From Streptomyces hilarionis (lineage in GTDB: Bacteria; Actinomycetota; Actinomycetes; Streptomycetales; Streptomycetaceae): a DNA stretch of 51,566 nt. Of the stretch, positions 1 to 7,307 are shown piece by piece. The stretch is from NCBI RefSeq assembly GCF_024539675.1, contig NZ_JAHHIT010000072.1:1-51566 (forward strand), given 5' to 3'. Below the pieces are notes generated by a model. That model was not told the DNA's origin. It did no database searches and saw only the letters and a program-made list of their open reading frames with translations. The number at the start of each line of letters is the position of its first letter. Position 1 is the first letter of the stretch. The translations under genes were made by a program, and so were the position numbers.

Positions 1-169
1 ACCGCGCCGTGCCCGTCCGGCGCGGTCCGCTCCCGGCGCCCCGCCCCACCGTTCCCGGTGTCCCGTCCGCGTCCCGACCGTGACCTGTTCGGGACCCGCC
101 CCGGCCAACGTTTCGGCGGTGCCGGGCGTCGAAGGAACGTCAGTCGTCACACCCCGGGGGGACACCCAG

Positions 170-1210
170 ATGCGCACACGACACCTCGCACACCCGGCCG
201 GGCGGTCCGCCGGCCGCGGCACGCCCGCGACGGGCACCGCCGCGCGGCCCGCCCACGCGCTGGCCGTGGTCCTGCTGACCGCGGCCCTCGCACTCACCGG
301 CTGCGGCGGCGCCGACGACAAGGGCGCGAACAGCTCGGCCGACAAGGCGGCCGTCGGAGAACCCGCCGCCGGCGCCGCCCAGGACGCGAAGGAGGGCGCG
401 GGCGCGAGCGGCTCCCGGGCGACCGCGGCGCCGAAGCCCGGGCCGGCGGCCGACCGCGTCATCCGCACCGCGTCCCTCACCGTCCAGGTCAAGGACGTGC
501 CCAAGGCGCTGGACGAGGCGCGCGCGACCGCCGAGAACGCGGGCGGCTACGTGGGCGACGAGACGACCGTGCGCGACGAGGACAGCGCCGAGCACACGCG
601 TGTGGTGCTGCGCGTCCCCGTCCAGAAGTACGACGACGTCCTGGCCGCCCTCCAGGGCGCGGGCAAGCTGCTGGAGCGCACGGCGAAGGCCCAGGACGTC
701 ACGGACCAGGTCGTCGACGTGGAGAGCCGTGTCGCCTCGCAGCGCGCGAGCGTCGCACGGGTGCGCGAGCTGATGAACCGGGCCACGAAGCTCGGGGACG
801 TCGTCACCCTGGAGGGCGAGCTCAGCCGGCGGGAGGCGGACCTGGAGGCGCTGCTCGCGCAGCAGGCGTCCCTGAAGGACCGCACGAGCCTCGCGACGGT
901 CACGCTGACGCTGACGGAGAAGCCGGTGGTGCGGGCCGCCGCGGACGACGACCCGGGGTTCGTGGACGCCCTGGCGGGAGGCTGGGACGCCTTCGTGACG
1001 ACGCTGCGCTGGATCGCCGTCGCGATCGGCGCGCTGCTGCCGTTCCTGGCCGCCGCGGCCCTGCTCCTGCTGGCCTGGCTGCGGCTGGTGCGCCCGCGGC
1101 GACGGGCGGCGCGGGCGGCGGAGGCGGAGGCGACCGGCGCGCCCGGGCAGCCCGCGCGTCCCGCCCATCCCGTGTACCCCGCACCGCGCCAGGAGCCCGG
1201 GCAGGACTGA
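170..1210 (+). CDS. DUF4349 domain lipoprotein
   Basis: 346-residue predicted lipoprotein. The ATG at 170 is chosen because a G-rich ribosome site (about 155-162) precedes it and a lipoprotein signal follows: an Arg-rich start, a hydrophobic stretch and a lipobox ending LTGC. An Ala/Gly-rich linker leads to a DUF4349-type region (VIRTASLTVQVKDV onward), a charged predicted coiled coil (about VESRVASQRASVARV to LLAQQASLKD), then one transmembrane helix near the C-terminus and a basic, Pro/Ala-rich tail. It would thus be tethered at both ends. The role of DUF4349 is unknown; an envelope or stress-sensing role is only a guess. It lies 27 bp before the flavoprotein gene and may be cotranscribed with it. 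Confidence 0.85.
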   Translation: MRTRHLAHPAGRSAGRGTPATGTAARPAHALAVVLLTAALALTGCGGADDKGANSSADKAAVGEPAAGAAQDAKEGAGASGSRATAAPKPGPAADRVIRTASLTVQVKDVPKALDEARATAENAGGYVGDETTVRDEDSAEHTRVVLRVPVQKYDDVLAALQGAGKLLERTAKAQDVTDQVVDVESRVASQRASVARVRELMNRATKLGDVVTLEGELSRREADLEALLAQQASLKDRTSLATVTLTLTEKPVVRAAADDDPGFVDALAGGWDAFVTTLRWIAVAIGALLPFLAAAALLLLAWLRLVRPRRRAARAAEAEATGAPGQPARPAHPVYPAPRQEPGQD

Positions 1211-1237
1211 ACGGGGAGTGCCCCGTAGCGTGTTCGC

Positions 1238-2626
1238 ATGAGCATCGAGCGACTGGTCGTGATCGGCGGGGACGCCGCGGGCATGTCCGCGGCGTCCCAG
1301 GCCCGCCGGCTGAAGGGGCCCGGGGAACTGGAGATCGTCGCGTTCGAGCGGGGCCACTTCACCTCCTACTCGGCGTGCGGCATCCCGTACTGGGTGGGCG
1401 GTGACGTCGACGCGCGGGACGACCTGGTCGCCCGCACGCCCGAGGAGCACCGCGCGCGGGGGATCGACCTGCGGCTGCGCACGGAGGTCGTGGAGCTCGA
1501 CCTGTCCGGGCGGCGGGTGCGCGCGCGGGAGGTGGAGTCGGGAGCGGAGTCCTGGACGTCGTACGACAAGCTCGTCATCGCGACGGGGGCGCGTCCGGTC
1601 CGGCCGGACCTGCCGGGCGCGGACGCGGCGGGCGTGCACGGGGTGCAGACCCTGGACGACGGGCAGGCGCTGCTGGACTCGCTGGCCCGCGCGCGGGGCG
1701 AGCGGGCCGTCGTCGTGGGAGCCGGCTACATCGGTGTGGAGATGGCCGAGGCGCTCATCAAGCGCGGGTACGAGGTGACGGTCGTCAACCGGGGCAGCGA
1801 GCCGATGTCGACGCTCGATCCGGACATGGGCCGGCTGGTGCACCGGGCCATGGAGGGCCTGGGCATCACCATGGTCAACGACGCCGAGGTCACCGGGATC
1901 CGCACCGGTGAGGACGGCCGCGTGCGGTCGGTGCGGACCGCGGACGCCGAGTACCCGGCGGACGTGGTGGTGCTGGGCATCGGCGTCCGCCCGGAGACCG
2001 GGCTCGCGCGGGCCGCCGGGCTGCCGTTGGGCGCGCACGGCGGGCTGCTCACCGACCTCGCCATGCGGGTGCGCGGTCCCCTGGCCGACGGGCGCGTGTG
2101 GGCGGGCGGCGACTGCGTCGAGGTCCTGGACCTGGTGTCCGGCCAGGAACGCCACATCGCGCTGGGCACCCACGCCAACAAGCACGGCCAGGTCATCGGC
2201 GCCAACGTCGGGGGCGGGTACGCCACGTTCCCCGGCGTGGTGGGCACCGCCGTCAGCAAGGTGTGCGACCTGGAGATCGCCCGCACGGGCCTGCGGGAGA
2301 AGGACGCGCGCCGGGCCGGCCTGCGGTTCGAGTCGGTCACCATCGAGTCGACCAGCCGCGCCGGTTACTACCCGGGCGCCTCGCCCATGACGGTGAAGAT
2401 GATCGCCGAGCGCAGGACGGGCCGGCTGCTGGGGGTCCAGATCGTCGGGCGGGAGGGCGCGGCCAAGCGCGTGGACGTCGCGGCCGTCGCGCTGACGGCG
2501 GGCATGACGGTGGAGCAGATGACGGCCCTGGACCTCGGGTACGCGCCTCCGTTCAGCCCGGTGTGGGACCCGGTGCTGGTGGCGGCCCGCAAGGCCACGG
2601 CGAAGGTGCACGGCGCCGCGCGGTAG
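1238..2626 (+). CDS. FAD-dependent pyridine nucleotide-disulfide oxidoreductase (CoA-disulfide reductase/NADH oxidase family)
   Basis: 462 residues, typical length for the single-cysteine CoA-disulfide reductase/NADH oxidase family. Visible: the N-terminal FAD-binding motif VVIGGDAAGMSAA; the single active-site cysteine Cys47 in SYSACGIPYWVGG; a second dinucleotide fold AVVVGAGYIGVEMAEALI for NAD(P)H; the FAD motif WAGGDCVEV; and a C-terminal dimerisation domain. The family uses NAD(P)H to reduce CoA disulfide, oxygen or persulfides; sequence alone does not say which. No rhodanese domain is fused. It follows the DUF4349 gene closely and ends at a strong terminator shared with the opposing small gene. 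Confidence 0.9.
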   Translation: MSIERLVVIGGDAAGMSAASQARRLKGPGELEIVAFERGHFTSYSACGIPYWVGGDVDARDDLVARTPEEHRARGIDLRLRTEVVELDLSGRRVRAREVESGAESWTSYDKLVIATGARPVRPDLPGADAAGVHGVQTLDDGQALLDSLARARGERAVVVGAGYIGVEMAEALIKRGYEVTVVNRGSEPMSTLDPDMGRLVHRAMEGLGITMVNDAEVTGIRTGEDGRVRSVRTADAEYPADVVVLGIGVRPETGLARAAGLPLGAHGGLLTDLAMRVRGPLADGRVWAGGDCVEVLDLVSGQERHIALGTHANKHGQVIGANVGGGYATFPGVVGTAVSKVCDLEIARTGLREKDARRAGLRFESVTIESTSRAGYYPGASPMTVKMIAERRTGRLLGVQIVGREGAAKRVDVAAVALTAGMTVEQMTALDLGYAPPFSPVWDPVLVAARKATAKVHGAAR

Positions 2627-2634
2627 GGGCCGAA

Positions 2635-2675
2635 AGGGGTGCGACCGCGTGCCGGACACCCGCGGTCGCACCCCT
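2635..2675. terminator. Bidirectional terminator hairpin
   Basis: A perfect 15-bp stem (2635-2649 with 2661-2675) and 11-nt loop lie between the converging flavoprotein gene and the small gene at 2722-2991. It begins nine bases after the flavoprotein stop. Confidence 0.85.
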
Positions 2676-2721
2676 GCCGGTCCTACCGGCCCCCGCCCCC
2701 CCGGGGCGCCTGGCGGGGCGG

Positions 2722-2991
2722 CTACGCCGTCCCGGTCAGGCGCGGCAGAGCGGAGACCGGCGCGGCGGAGGTCTGCTCCGCGGGCTTCGCGTGCGCCGCG
2801 GCCGCGGGCCGCGTCCGCAGCCGGTTGCTGACGGCCTCGTCCAGGGTCACCGGGCGCTGCATCTGTGAAGCGAGCCGCCCGGCCTCCTGGCCGAGCCGCG
2901 CCACGTCCTCCCACGGCAGCCTGATCACCAGGGAGAGCTCCGCCTCGCCGTCGGGGGTGGCGTGCATGGGTGGAGTAACTCGGTCGTTCAT
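2722..2991 (-). CDS. Small hypothetical protein
   Basis: 89 residues, family not recognised. ATG start with GAGG a few bases upstream. The N-terminal two thirds read as a small folded unit (LSLVIRLPWEDVARLGQEAG, then a helical stretch); the C-terminal third is Ala/Pro-rich and probably disordered. No signal peptide or membrane segment. It converges on the flavoprotein gene and is divergent from the rhomboid gene, so its promoter shares the 2992-3116 gap. Codon usage is like its neighbours, so it is probably real, but no function can be given. Confidence 0.6.
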   Translation of the reverse strand: MNDRVTPPMHATPDGEAELSLVIRLPWEDVARLGQEAGRLASQMQRPVTLDEAVSNRLRTRPAAAAHAKPAEQTSAAPVSALPRLTGTA

Positions 2992-3116
2992 CGCCTGTTC
3001 CTCACGTCGTCCCCGCGACCCGCCTTCCTCGTGCCGCGAGCGGTTGCCGCTTCATACGCAGTGCCGGACAGGCGCGTTCACCGATTCGACGAACGGATCG
3101 TGGGCAGACCTTCCTT

Positions 3117-3929
3117 GTGGTCATCCCCGTGCATGACGTGAACCCCGTGCGCCGCACCCCGGTGGTGACGTACGCGCTGATCGGCGCGAACGTCCTCGTG
3201 TTCTTGTTCATGCCCGGCCTGTCCGGGTCCGTGGCGGGCGACAGCAGTCTCGCCCAGGCATGCCATCTGCACGCCTTCCTGGAGCATTACGCCGCTGTGC
3301 CAAAGGAGTTGATGCATCATCAGCTCGCTCAGCTGGTGCCGACCGGGGAGGTGCGCGGCGCCGGCTGCCAGCTGGCCCCGCCGGACTACGTCAAGTCGCC
3401 GGCGCTGAGCGTGTTCACCGCGATGTTCCTGCACGGGGGCTGGCTGCACCTGCTGGGCAACATGCTGTTCCTGCTGATCTTCGGGAACAACATCGAGGAC
3501 CGGATGGGGCACGTGCGCTTCGCGCTGTTCTACGTGGTCTGCGGCTACGCGGCCTCGTACGGCTTCGCGCTGTTCAACGCCGACTCCACCGATCCGCTCA
3601 TCGGCGCGTCCGGGGCGATCGCCGGGGTGCTGGGGGCCTACCTGGTGCTGTACCCGAAGGCCAGGGTGTGGGTGCTCGTACCGTTCCTGGTGTTCCTGCC
3701 GCTGCGGCTGCCCGCATGGCTGGTGCTGGGCTTCTGGTTCGCGCTCCAGGCGGTGTACTCCTCCGGCGAGGGCGTCTCCGGCGCGGGCACCGTGGCGTAC
3801 GCCGCGCACGTGGTGGGCTTCCTCGCGGGCATGCTGCTCGCCTGGCCGCTCAAGGCGGGCACGCCCCCGCCGCCGGAGCCGCGCGGCCTGCTGTTCGGCA
3901 GGCGGGCGCGCCCCCGTCAGACCTGGTGA
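3117..3929 (+). CDS. Rhomboid family intramembrane serine protease
   Basis: 270 residues with GTG start. Rhomboids cleave transmembrane helices inside the membrane with a Ser-His dyad. Visible: a first membrane helix (about 17-36), an extracytoplasmic segment with three Cys, the conserved HGGWLHLLGNMLFLLIFGNN loop and helix, the catalytic serine Ser165 in the GASG motif, and catalytic His231 in AYAAHVVGFLAGM. About six helices. The C-terminus is short and basic. The substrate cannot be inferred. It converges on hemE, 19 bp away. The GTG has only a weak ribosome site, so the exact start is less sure than the call. Confidence 0.9.
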   Translation: MVIPVHDVNPVRRTPVVTYALIGANVLVFLFMPGLSGSVAGDSSLAQACHLHAFLEHYAAVPKELMHHQLAQLVPTGEVRGAGCQLAPPDYVKSPALSVFTAMFLHGGWLHLLGNMLFLLIFGNNIEDRMGHVRFALFYVVCGYAASYGFALFNADSTDPLIGASGAIAGVLGAYLVLYPKARVWVLVPFLVFLPLRLPAWLVLGFWFALQAVYSSGEGVSGAGTVAYAAHVVGFLAGMLLAWPLKAGTPPPPEPRGLLFGRRARPRQTW

Positions 3930-3948
3930 CGGCGGCGCGCCGGGCGGG

Positions 3949-5016
3949 TCAGCGGGCGGTCTGCGTGTGGACGTAGTCCACCAGGCGGGTCAGCGCGTCG
4001 GGGTCGGTGGACGGCATGACGCCGTGGCCGAGGTTGAAGACGTGGCCCTCCAGCCCGGCCGCCGCGTCGAGGACCTCGCGGGCCTTGGTCTCGACGGCCT
4101 CGGAGCCGGCGAACAGCACGGTGGGGTCGAGGTTGCCCTGGAGGGCCTTGCCGGGGCCGATCCGGCGCACGGCCTCGTCGAGCGGCACGCGCCAGTCGAC
4201 GCCGACGACGTCCGCGCCGGCCTCACCCATGAGCTTCAGCAGCTCTCCGGTGCCGACGCCGAAGTGGATGCGCGGGACGCCGTAGGCCTCGACCGCGTCG
4301 AAGACCTTCGCGGAGGCGGGCAGCACCGAGCGGCGGTAGTCGGCCGGTGCGAGGGCGCCGGCCCAGGAGTCGAAGAGCTGCACGGCGCTCGCGCCCGCCT
4401 CGATCTGCACCTTCAGGAAGGCGGCCGTGATGTCCGCGAGGCGGTCGAGCAGGTCGGCCCAGAGCTCGGGCTCGCCGTACATCATCGCCTTGGCGTTCTC
4501 GTACGTGCGCGACGGACCGCCCTCGACGAGGTAGCTCGCGAGGGTGAACGGAGCGCCCGCGAAGCCGATGAGGGGGGTGGCGCCGAGCTCGGCCGTCAGC
4601 AGGCCGATGGCCTCGGTGACGTAGGAGACGTCCTCGGGGGTGAGGTCGCGCAGCTGGGCGAGGTCGGCGCGGGTGCGGATCGGGCGCTCGACGACGGGGC
4701 CGACGCCCGGCTTGATGTCGAGGTCGATGCCGATGGCCTTGAGCGGGACGACGATGTCGCTGAAGTAGATCGCCGCGTCCACGTCGTGCCGGCGCACCGG
4801 TTGCAGGGTGATCTCGGTGACGAGGTCCGGGCGCATGCAGGAGTCGAGCATCCCGACGCCCTCGCGGACCTTGCGGTACTCCGGCAGCGAGCGCCCCGCC
4901 TGGCGCATGAACCACACGGGCGTGTGCGGCACGGGCTCGCGCCTGCACGCCTTCAGGAAGGCACTGTCGTACGTCGCTGTCGGCTGCCGGCCCGCGGGGC
5001 TCTCGTTCGCGCTCAC
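3949..5016 (-). CDS. hemE: Uroporphyrinogen-III decarboxylase
   Basis: 355 residues, the usual HemE length. It decarboxylates the four acetate side chains of uroporphyrinogen III to give coproporphyrinogen III in haem synthesis, in the cytoplasm and without cofactor. Visible: the signature WFMRQAGRSLPEYR near the N-terminus, the conserved IYFSDIVVPL segment, and the substrate region LIGFAGAPFTLASYLVEGG. The reading frame stays open far upstream, but through Arg-rich repetitive sequence; the GTG at 5014-5016 (MSANESPAG...) gives the family-typical N-terminus, so longer starts were rejected. It is divergent from the DUF3000 gene across a 472-bp repetitive gap. Confidence 0.95.
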   Translation of the reverse strand: MSANESPAGRQPTATYDSAFLKACRREPVPHTPVWFMRQAGRSLPEYRKVREGVGMLDSCMRPDLVTEITLQPVRRHDVDAAIYFSDIVVPLKAIGIDLDIKPGVGPVVERPIRTRADLAQLRDLTPEDVSYVTEAIGLLTAELGATPLIGFAGAPFTLASYLVEGGPSRTYENAKAMMYGEPELWADLLDRLADITAAFLKVQIEAGASAVQLFDSWAGALAPADYRRSVLPASAKVFDAVEAYGVPRIHFGVGTGELLKLMGEAGADVVGVDWRVPLDEAVRRIGPGKALQGNLDPTVLFAGSEAVETKAREVLDAAAGLEGHVFNLGHGVMPSTDPDALTRLVDYVHTQTAR

Positions 5017-5047
5017 GACGGCAAGTCTCGCACGGCGCCGCGGACGC

Positions 5048-5083
5048 CCGGGCCGCCCCCCGGGCCGCCCCCCGGGCCGCAGG
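5048..5083. repeat. 12-bp tandem repeat, three copies
   Basis: Three near-identical head-to-tail copies of CCGGGCCGCCCC, 32-67 bases upstream of the hemE start codon. Each unit contains the self-complementary CCCGGG. Confidence 0.75.
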
Positions 5084-5164
5084 GACCCCGGTCGCCGCGG
5101 TCGCCCTCGCGCGCCCTGCCGCGTCCGGGTCCCGCCTCTGCGGCGCCTCTCCCGCTCGCACCTC

Positions 5165-5296
5165 GTGCCCGACCCGTGCCCGTCCCGTGCCCGTCCCGTG
5201 CATCTTCCCGGCCGGTTCCGTGCCGGTTCGGTGCCTCTTCCGTGCCTCTTCCGGGCGCTCTTACGGGCCCTCCCGTGACGCTTCCCGCGCTCCCCC
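5165..5296. repeat. 11-bp periodic minisatellite-like block
   Basis: About twelve consecutive 11-bp units with consensus near GTGCCTCTTCC. Units 2 and 3 are identical, as are 7 and 8; units 5, 9, 10 and 12 are diverged but keep the register. The period is close to one helical turn. Confidence 0.7.
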
Positions 5297-5488
5297 GCCC
5301 TTCGGCCGCCCCCGTCGCCCCGCCCGTCGGCCCGCCGTGCCGCTGTGCGCGGGGCCCGCGGGTCCCTCTTCCGTGGCGCCGCGGCCGCGCGGGACCGTGC
5401 GCCTGTTCGCCCAGCGCGCACCCGTCCGCGAGCCGCGCACGGGTGTCTTGCCCTGCGCGAAGGCCCCGTTCCCCTTAATCTTCCCCGC

Positions 5489-6157
5489 ATGGCTGCGGCT
5501 CAGGGACGACTGTCGGACGACGCTGGCGGAATGGATGACGCGAACGAGGGGGACCGGGATGGGAGCACGTCGACTCCGCTGCCCTTCCGGGCCGCCGTCG
5601 ACGCGCTGAGAGCGGCGCGGCTGCGGCCGCAGATCGAGGTCGAGCAGACGCCGGCCCCGAAGCGGCTCGCCCCCTTCGCGCACGCGCTGGAGGCGACGGT
5701 CGTGGACGGCGACCAGGACCTGGCCGACGGCCGGCTGGTGCTGCTGCACGATCCGGCCGGGCACGACGCCTGGCACGGGACGTTCCGGCTGGTCACCCTC
5801 GTGCGCGCTGAACTGGAACCGGAGATGGCCGCGGATCCGCTGCTGCCGGAGGTGTGCTGGTCGTGGCTGACCGGCGCGCTCCAGGCCCGCGGACTGACGT
5901 ACGGAGAGCCGAGCGGGACCGTCACGCGCGCGAGTTCGCACTACTTCGGCGGGCTGGCGGAGCGGCCGGCGACCTCGCAGATCGAGATCCGGGCCTCCTG
6001 GACGCCGCGCGAGGGGCTGGGCGGGGTACCGGACACCGGGGCGCACCTGGCGTCCTGGTGCGATCTGCTGGCGCAGGTGGCGGGGCTGCCGCCGGCCGGG
6101 CCGGGGGACGCGTCGGTGGTGACGCTGCCGCAGCGCAGGGGGCCCCAGTCACGTTGA
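5489..6157 (+). CDS. DUF3000 domain protein
   Basis: 222 residues. The body, from LPFRAAVDALRAARLRPQIE to the C-terminus, reads as the actinobacterial DUF3000 family, function unknown. No signal peptide or membrane segment; Trp-rich patches (CWSWLTGAL, ASWCDLLAQVAG) suggest a compact soluble fold. The ATG at 5489 is chosen because the MAAAQGRLSDDAGG opening looks family-typical; an in-frame ATG at 5531 is an alternative. It sits between hemE and whiI, an arrangement I recall from other Streptomyces, which may mean shared developmental expression; that is inference. Confidence 0.85.
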   Translation: MAAAQGRLSDDAGGMDDANEGDRDGSTSTPLPFRAAVDALRAARLRPQIEVEQTPAPKRLAPFAHALEATVVDGDQDLADGRLVLLHDPAGHDAWHGTFRLVTLVRAELEPEMAADPLLPEVCWSWLTGALQARGLTYGEPSGTVTRASSHYFGGLAERPATSQIEIRASWTPREGLGGVPDTGAHLASWCDLLAQVAGLPPAGPGDASVVTLPQRRGPQSR

Positions 6158-6284
6158 CCATCTCTTTGTCGATACGACCATTTTCGATCCCGTAAGACAC
6201 CCACTTAAACCGACTCGATCTTCGGATGATCGATCGCGTGTCCGAATTGCACGTATTGTTACTCACTAGATCGTGATCATTCTC

Positions 6285-6312
6285 TAAAGGACCCCGGGTT
6301 CGCTGCCGAAGA
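6285..6312 (+). promoter_or_regulatory. Sigma-WhiG-type promoter of whiI
   Basis: TAAA at 6285-6288 and GCCGAAGA at 6305-6312 are separated by exactly 16 bp. The recognised sigma-WhiG (FliA-like) pattern is TAAA, 15-16 bp, GCCGATAA, so the match is 4/4 and 6/8. Transcription would start near 6318, about 80 bases before the GTG. Known biology agrees: whiI is a sigma-WhiG target in S. coelicolor. The surrounding 6158-6290 stretch is unusually AT-rich for this genome. Confidence 0.7.
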
Positions 6313-6400
6313 CGACTGTGACCTTGAAAGCACGGTTCGTCCCGGCTTCCTCCCCACAAGCCCCCACGAGCCGGCCCCCGTCCCCCATCCAGGAGGCCTG

Positions 6401-7060
6401 GTGTCCGTTCTCCTCGAGCAGCCCGCAAGCCTGGTCGCCTACCGCCCGAACAAGCCCACCGCCATGGTGGTCGTGGCCGACCCGCGCGTCCGCTCCACCG
6501 TCACCCGCCATCTCTGGGCGCTCGGTGTGCGCGACGTCATCGAGGCCTCGTCCATCGCGGAGGCTCGTCCCCGCATCGGCAACCCCCGCGACATCTGCGT
6601 CGCCGACGTCCACCTGCCCGACGGCTCCGGACTCACCCTCCTGTCGGAGACCCGCGCGGCGGGCTGGCCCAACGGGCTCGCCCTGTCCGCCGCGGACGAC
6701 ATCGGCGCCGTGCGCAACGCCCTCGCGGGCGGCGTCAAGGGCTACGTCGTCACCGGCACCCGCACCAACCTCGGCCTCCCCAGCCGGCCCGGTGCGGCTC
6801 CCCTCGGCTCGGCCGCCCGTATGCACCGCCGCCCCCCGGGCGCCCCGAGCCACCCGGGCGGCTACCGCGAGCTCTCCGGCCGCGAGGTCGAGGTGCTGCG
6901 ACTGGTCGCCGAGGGCCAGTCGAACAAGGCCATCGGCGTCTCGATGGGCCTGTCCGCGCTGACCGTCAAGAGCCACCTCGCCCGCATCGCCCGCAAGCTC
7001 GGCACGGGCGACCGGGCCGGCATGGTCGCGGTGGCCCTGCGCACCGGCATCATCCACTGA
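6401..7060 (+). CDS. whiI: Atypical response regulator WhiI, sporulation regulator
   Basis: 219 residues, GTG start with AGGAGG at 6391-6396. Receiver domain at about 20-120 and a LuxR/NarL helix-turn-helix at about 155-215 (ELSGREVEVLRLVAEGQSNK, LTVKSHLARIARKLG). The phosphoacceptor position Asp69 is present (VADVHLPDG), but the receiver is degenerate: the usual acidic pair at its N-terminus is Ala-Asp (VVVADP), and the Lys-Pro loop is replaced near GYVVTGTRTN. This fits WhiI, which is known to act without normal phosphorylation and to pair with BldM on late sporulation promoters. No kinase gene is adjacent. The hemE-DUF3000 context and the sigma-WhiG-like promoter support the name. Confidence 0.9.
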   Translation: MSVLLEQPASLVAYRPNKPTAMVVVADPRVRSTVTRHLWALGVRDVIEASSIAEARPRIGNPRDICVADVHLPDGSGLTLLSETRAAGWPNGLALSAADDIGAVRNALAGGVKGYVVTGTRTNLGLPSRPGAAPLGSAARMHRRPPGAPSHPGGYRELSGREVEVLRLVAEGQSNKAIGVSMGLSALTVKSHLARIARKLGTGDRAGMVAVALRTGIIH

Positions 7061-7246
7061 CGGCGTTCCGTCGCCCCCACGCCTCCCACCCCCCTTCCCC
7101 TCACTCCTTCCCCCCATGAGCTGCCCCGTCGGCCGTCACCGGTCGGCTCCGGCGCTCGGCCACCGGCTCCCCGCCCCGGCTCCCGGCCCCGCGCGGTCGG
7201 CCGTCCGCCCCGGCCGTTCACCGGCCTGACTGGTTTACGACCCCCC

Positions 7247-7282
7247 GGCACCCGTCGACGGAACGTTCCGTCGGCGGGTGCC
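7247..7282. promoter_or_regulatory. 36-bp near-perfect palindrome before rnd
   Basis: Two 18-bp arms with one mismatch and no spacer, centred on AACGTT at 7262-7267. It ends 25 bp before the rnd start and about 14 bp before a possible -10 box (TACCCT, 7296-7301). It could be a repressor operator or, less likely at 190 bp from the whiI stop, a terminator. Confidence 0.65.
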
Positions 7283-7307
7283 GTCGATACACGGATACCC
7301 TTGACAG

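Larger units (their letters stand above)
5017..5488. other. Repeat-rich divergent intergenic region of hemE and the DUF3000 gene
   Basis: 472 bp with no credible gene. Open frames across it are Arg/Pro-rich translations of short repeats. It holds a 12-bp tandem repeat (5048-5083) and an 11-bp periodic block (5165-5296). The only AT-richer stretch lies just before the DUF3000 start (about 5473-5486, containing CTTAATCTTCC). The hemE promoter could not be placed. Confidence 0.7.

Noticed and set aside
140..2914. 924-residue open frame on the minus strand
   Set aside because: Spans two clear plus-strand genes in antisense; high-GC DNA keeps such frames open by chance.
5017..5490. N-terminal extension of HemE
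   Set aside because: The open frame is Arg/Gly repeats generated by the 11- and 12-bp repeats; the GTG at 5016 gives the normal HemE length.
7247..7282. whiI transcription terminator
   Set aside because: The palindrome lies about 190 bp after the whiI stop, lacks a loop and a T-run, and abuts the rnd promoter, so an operator reading is preferred though not proven.
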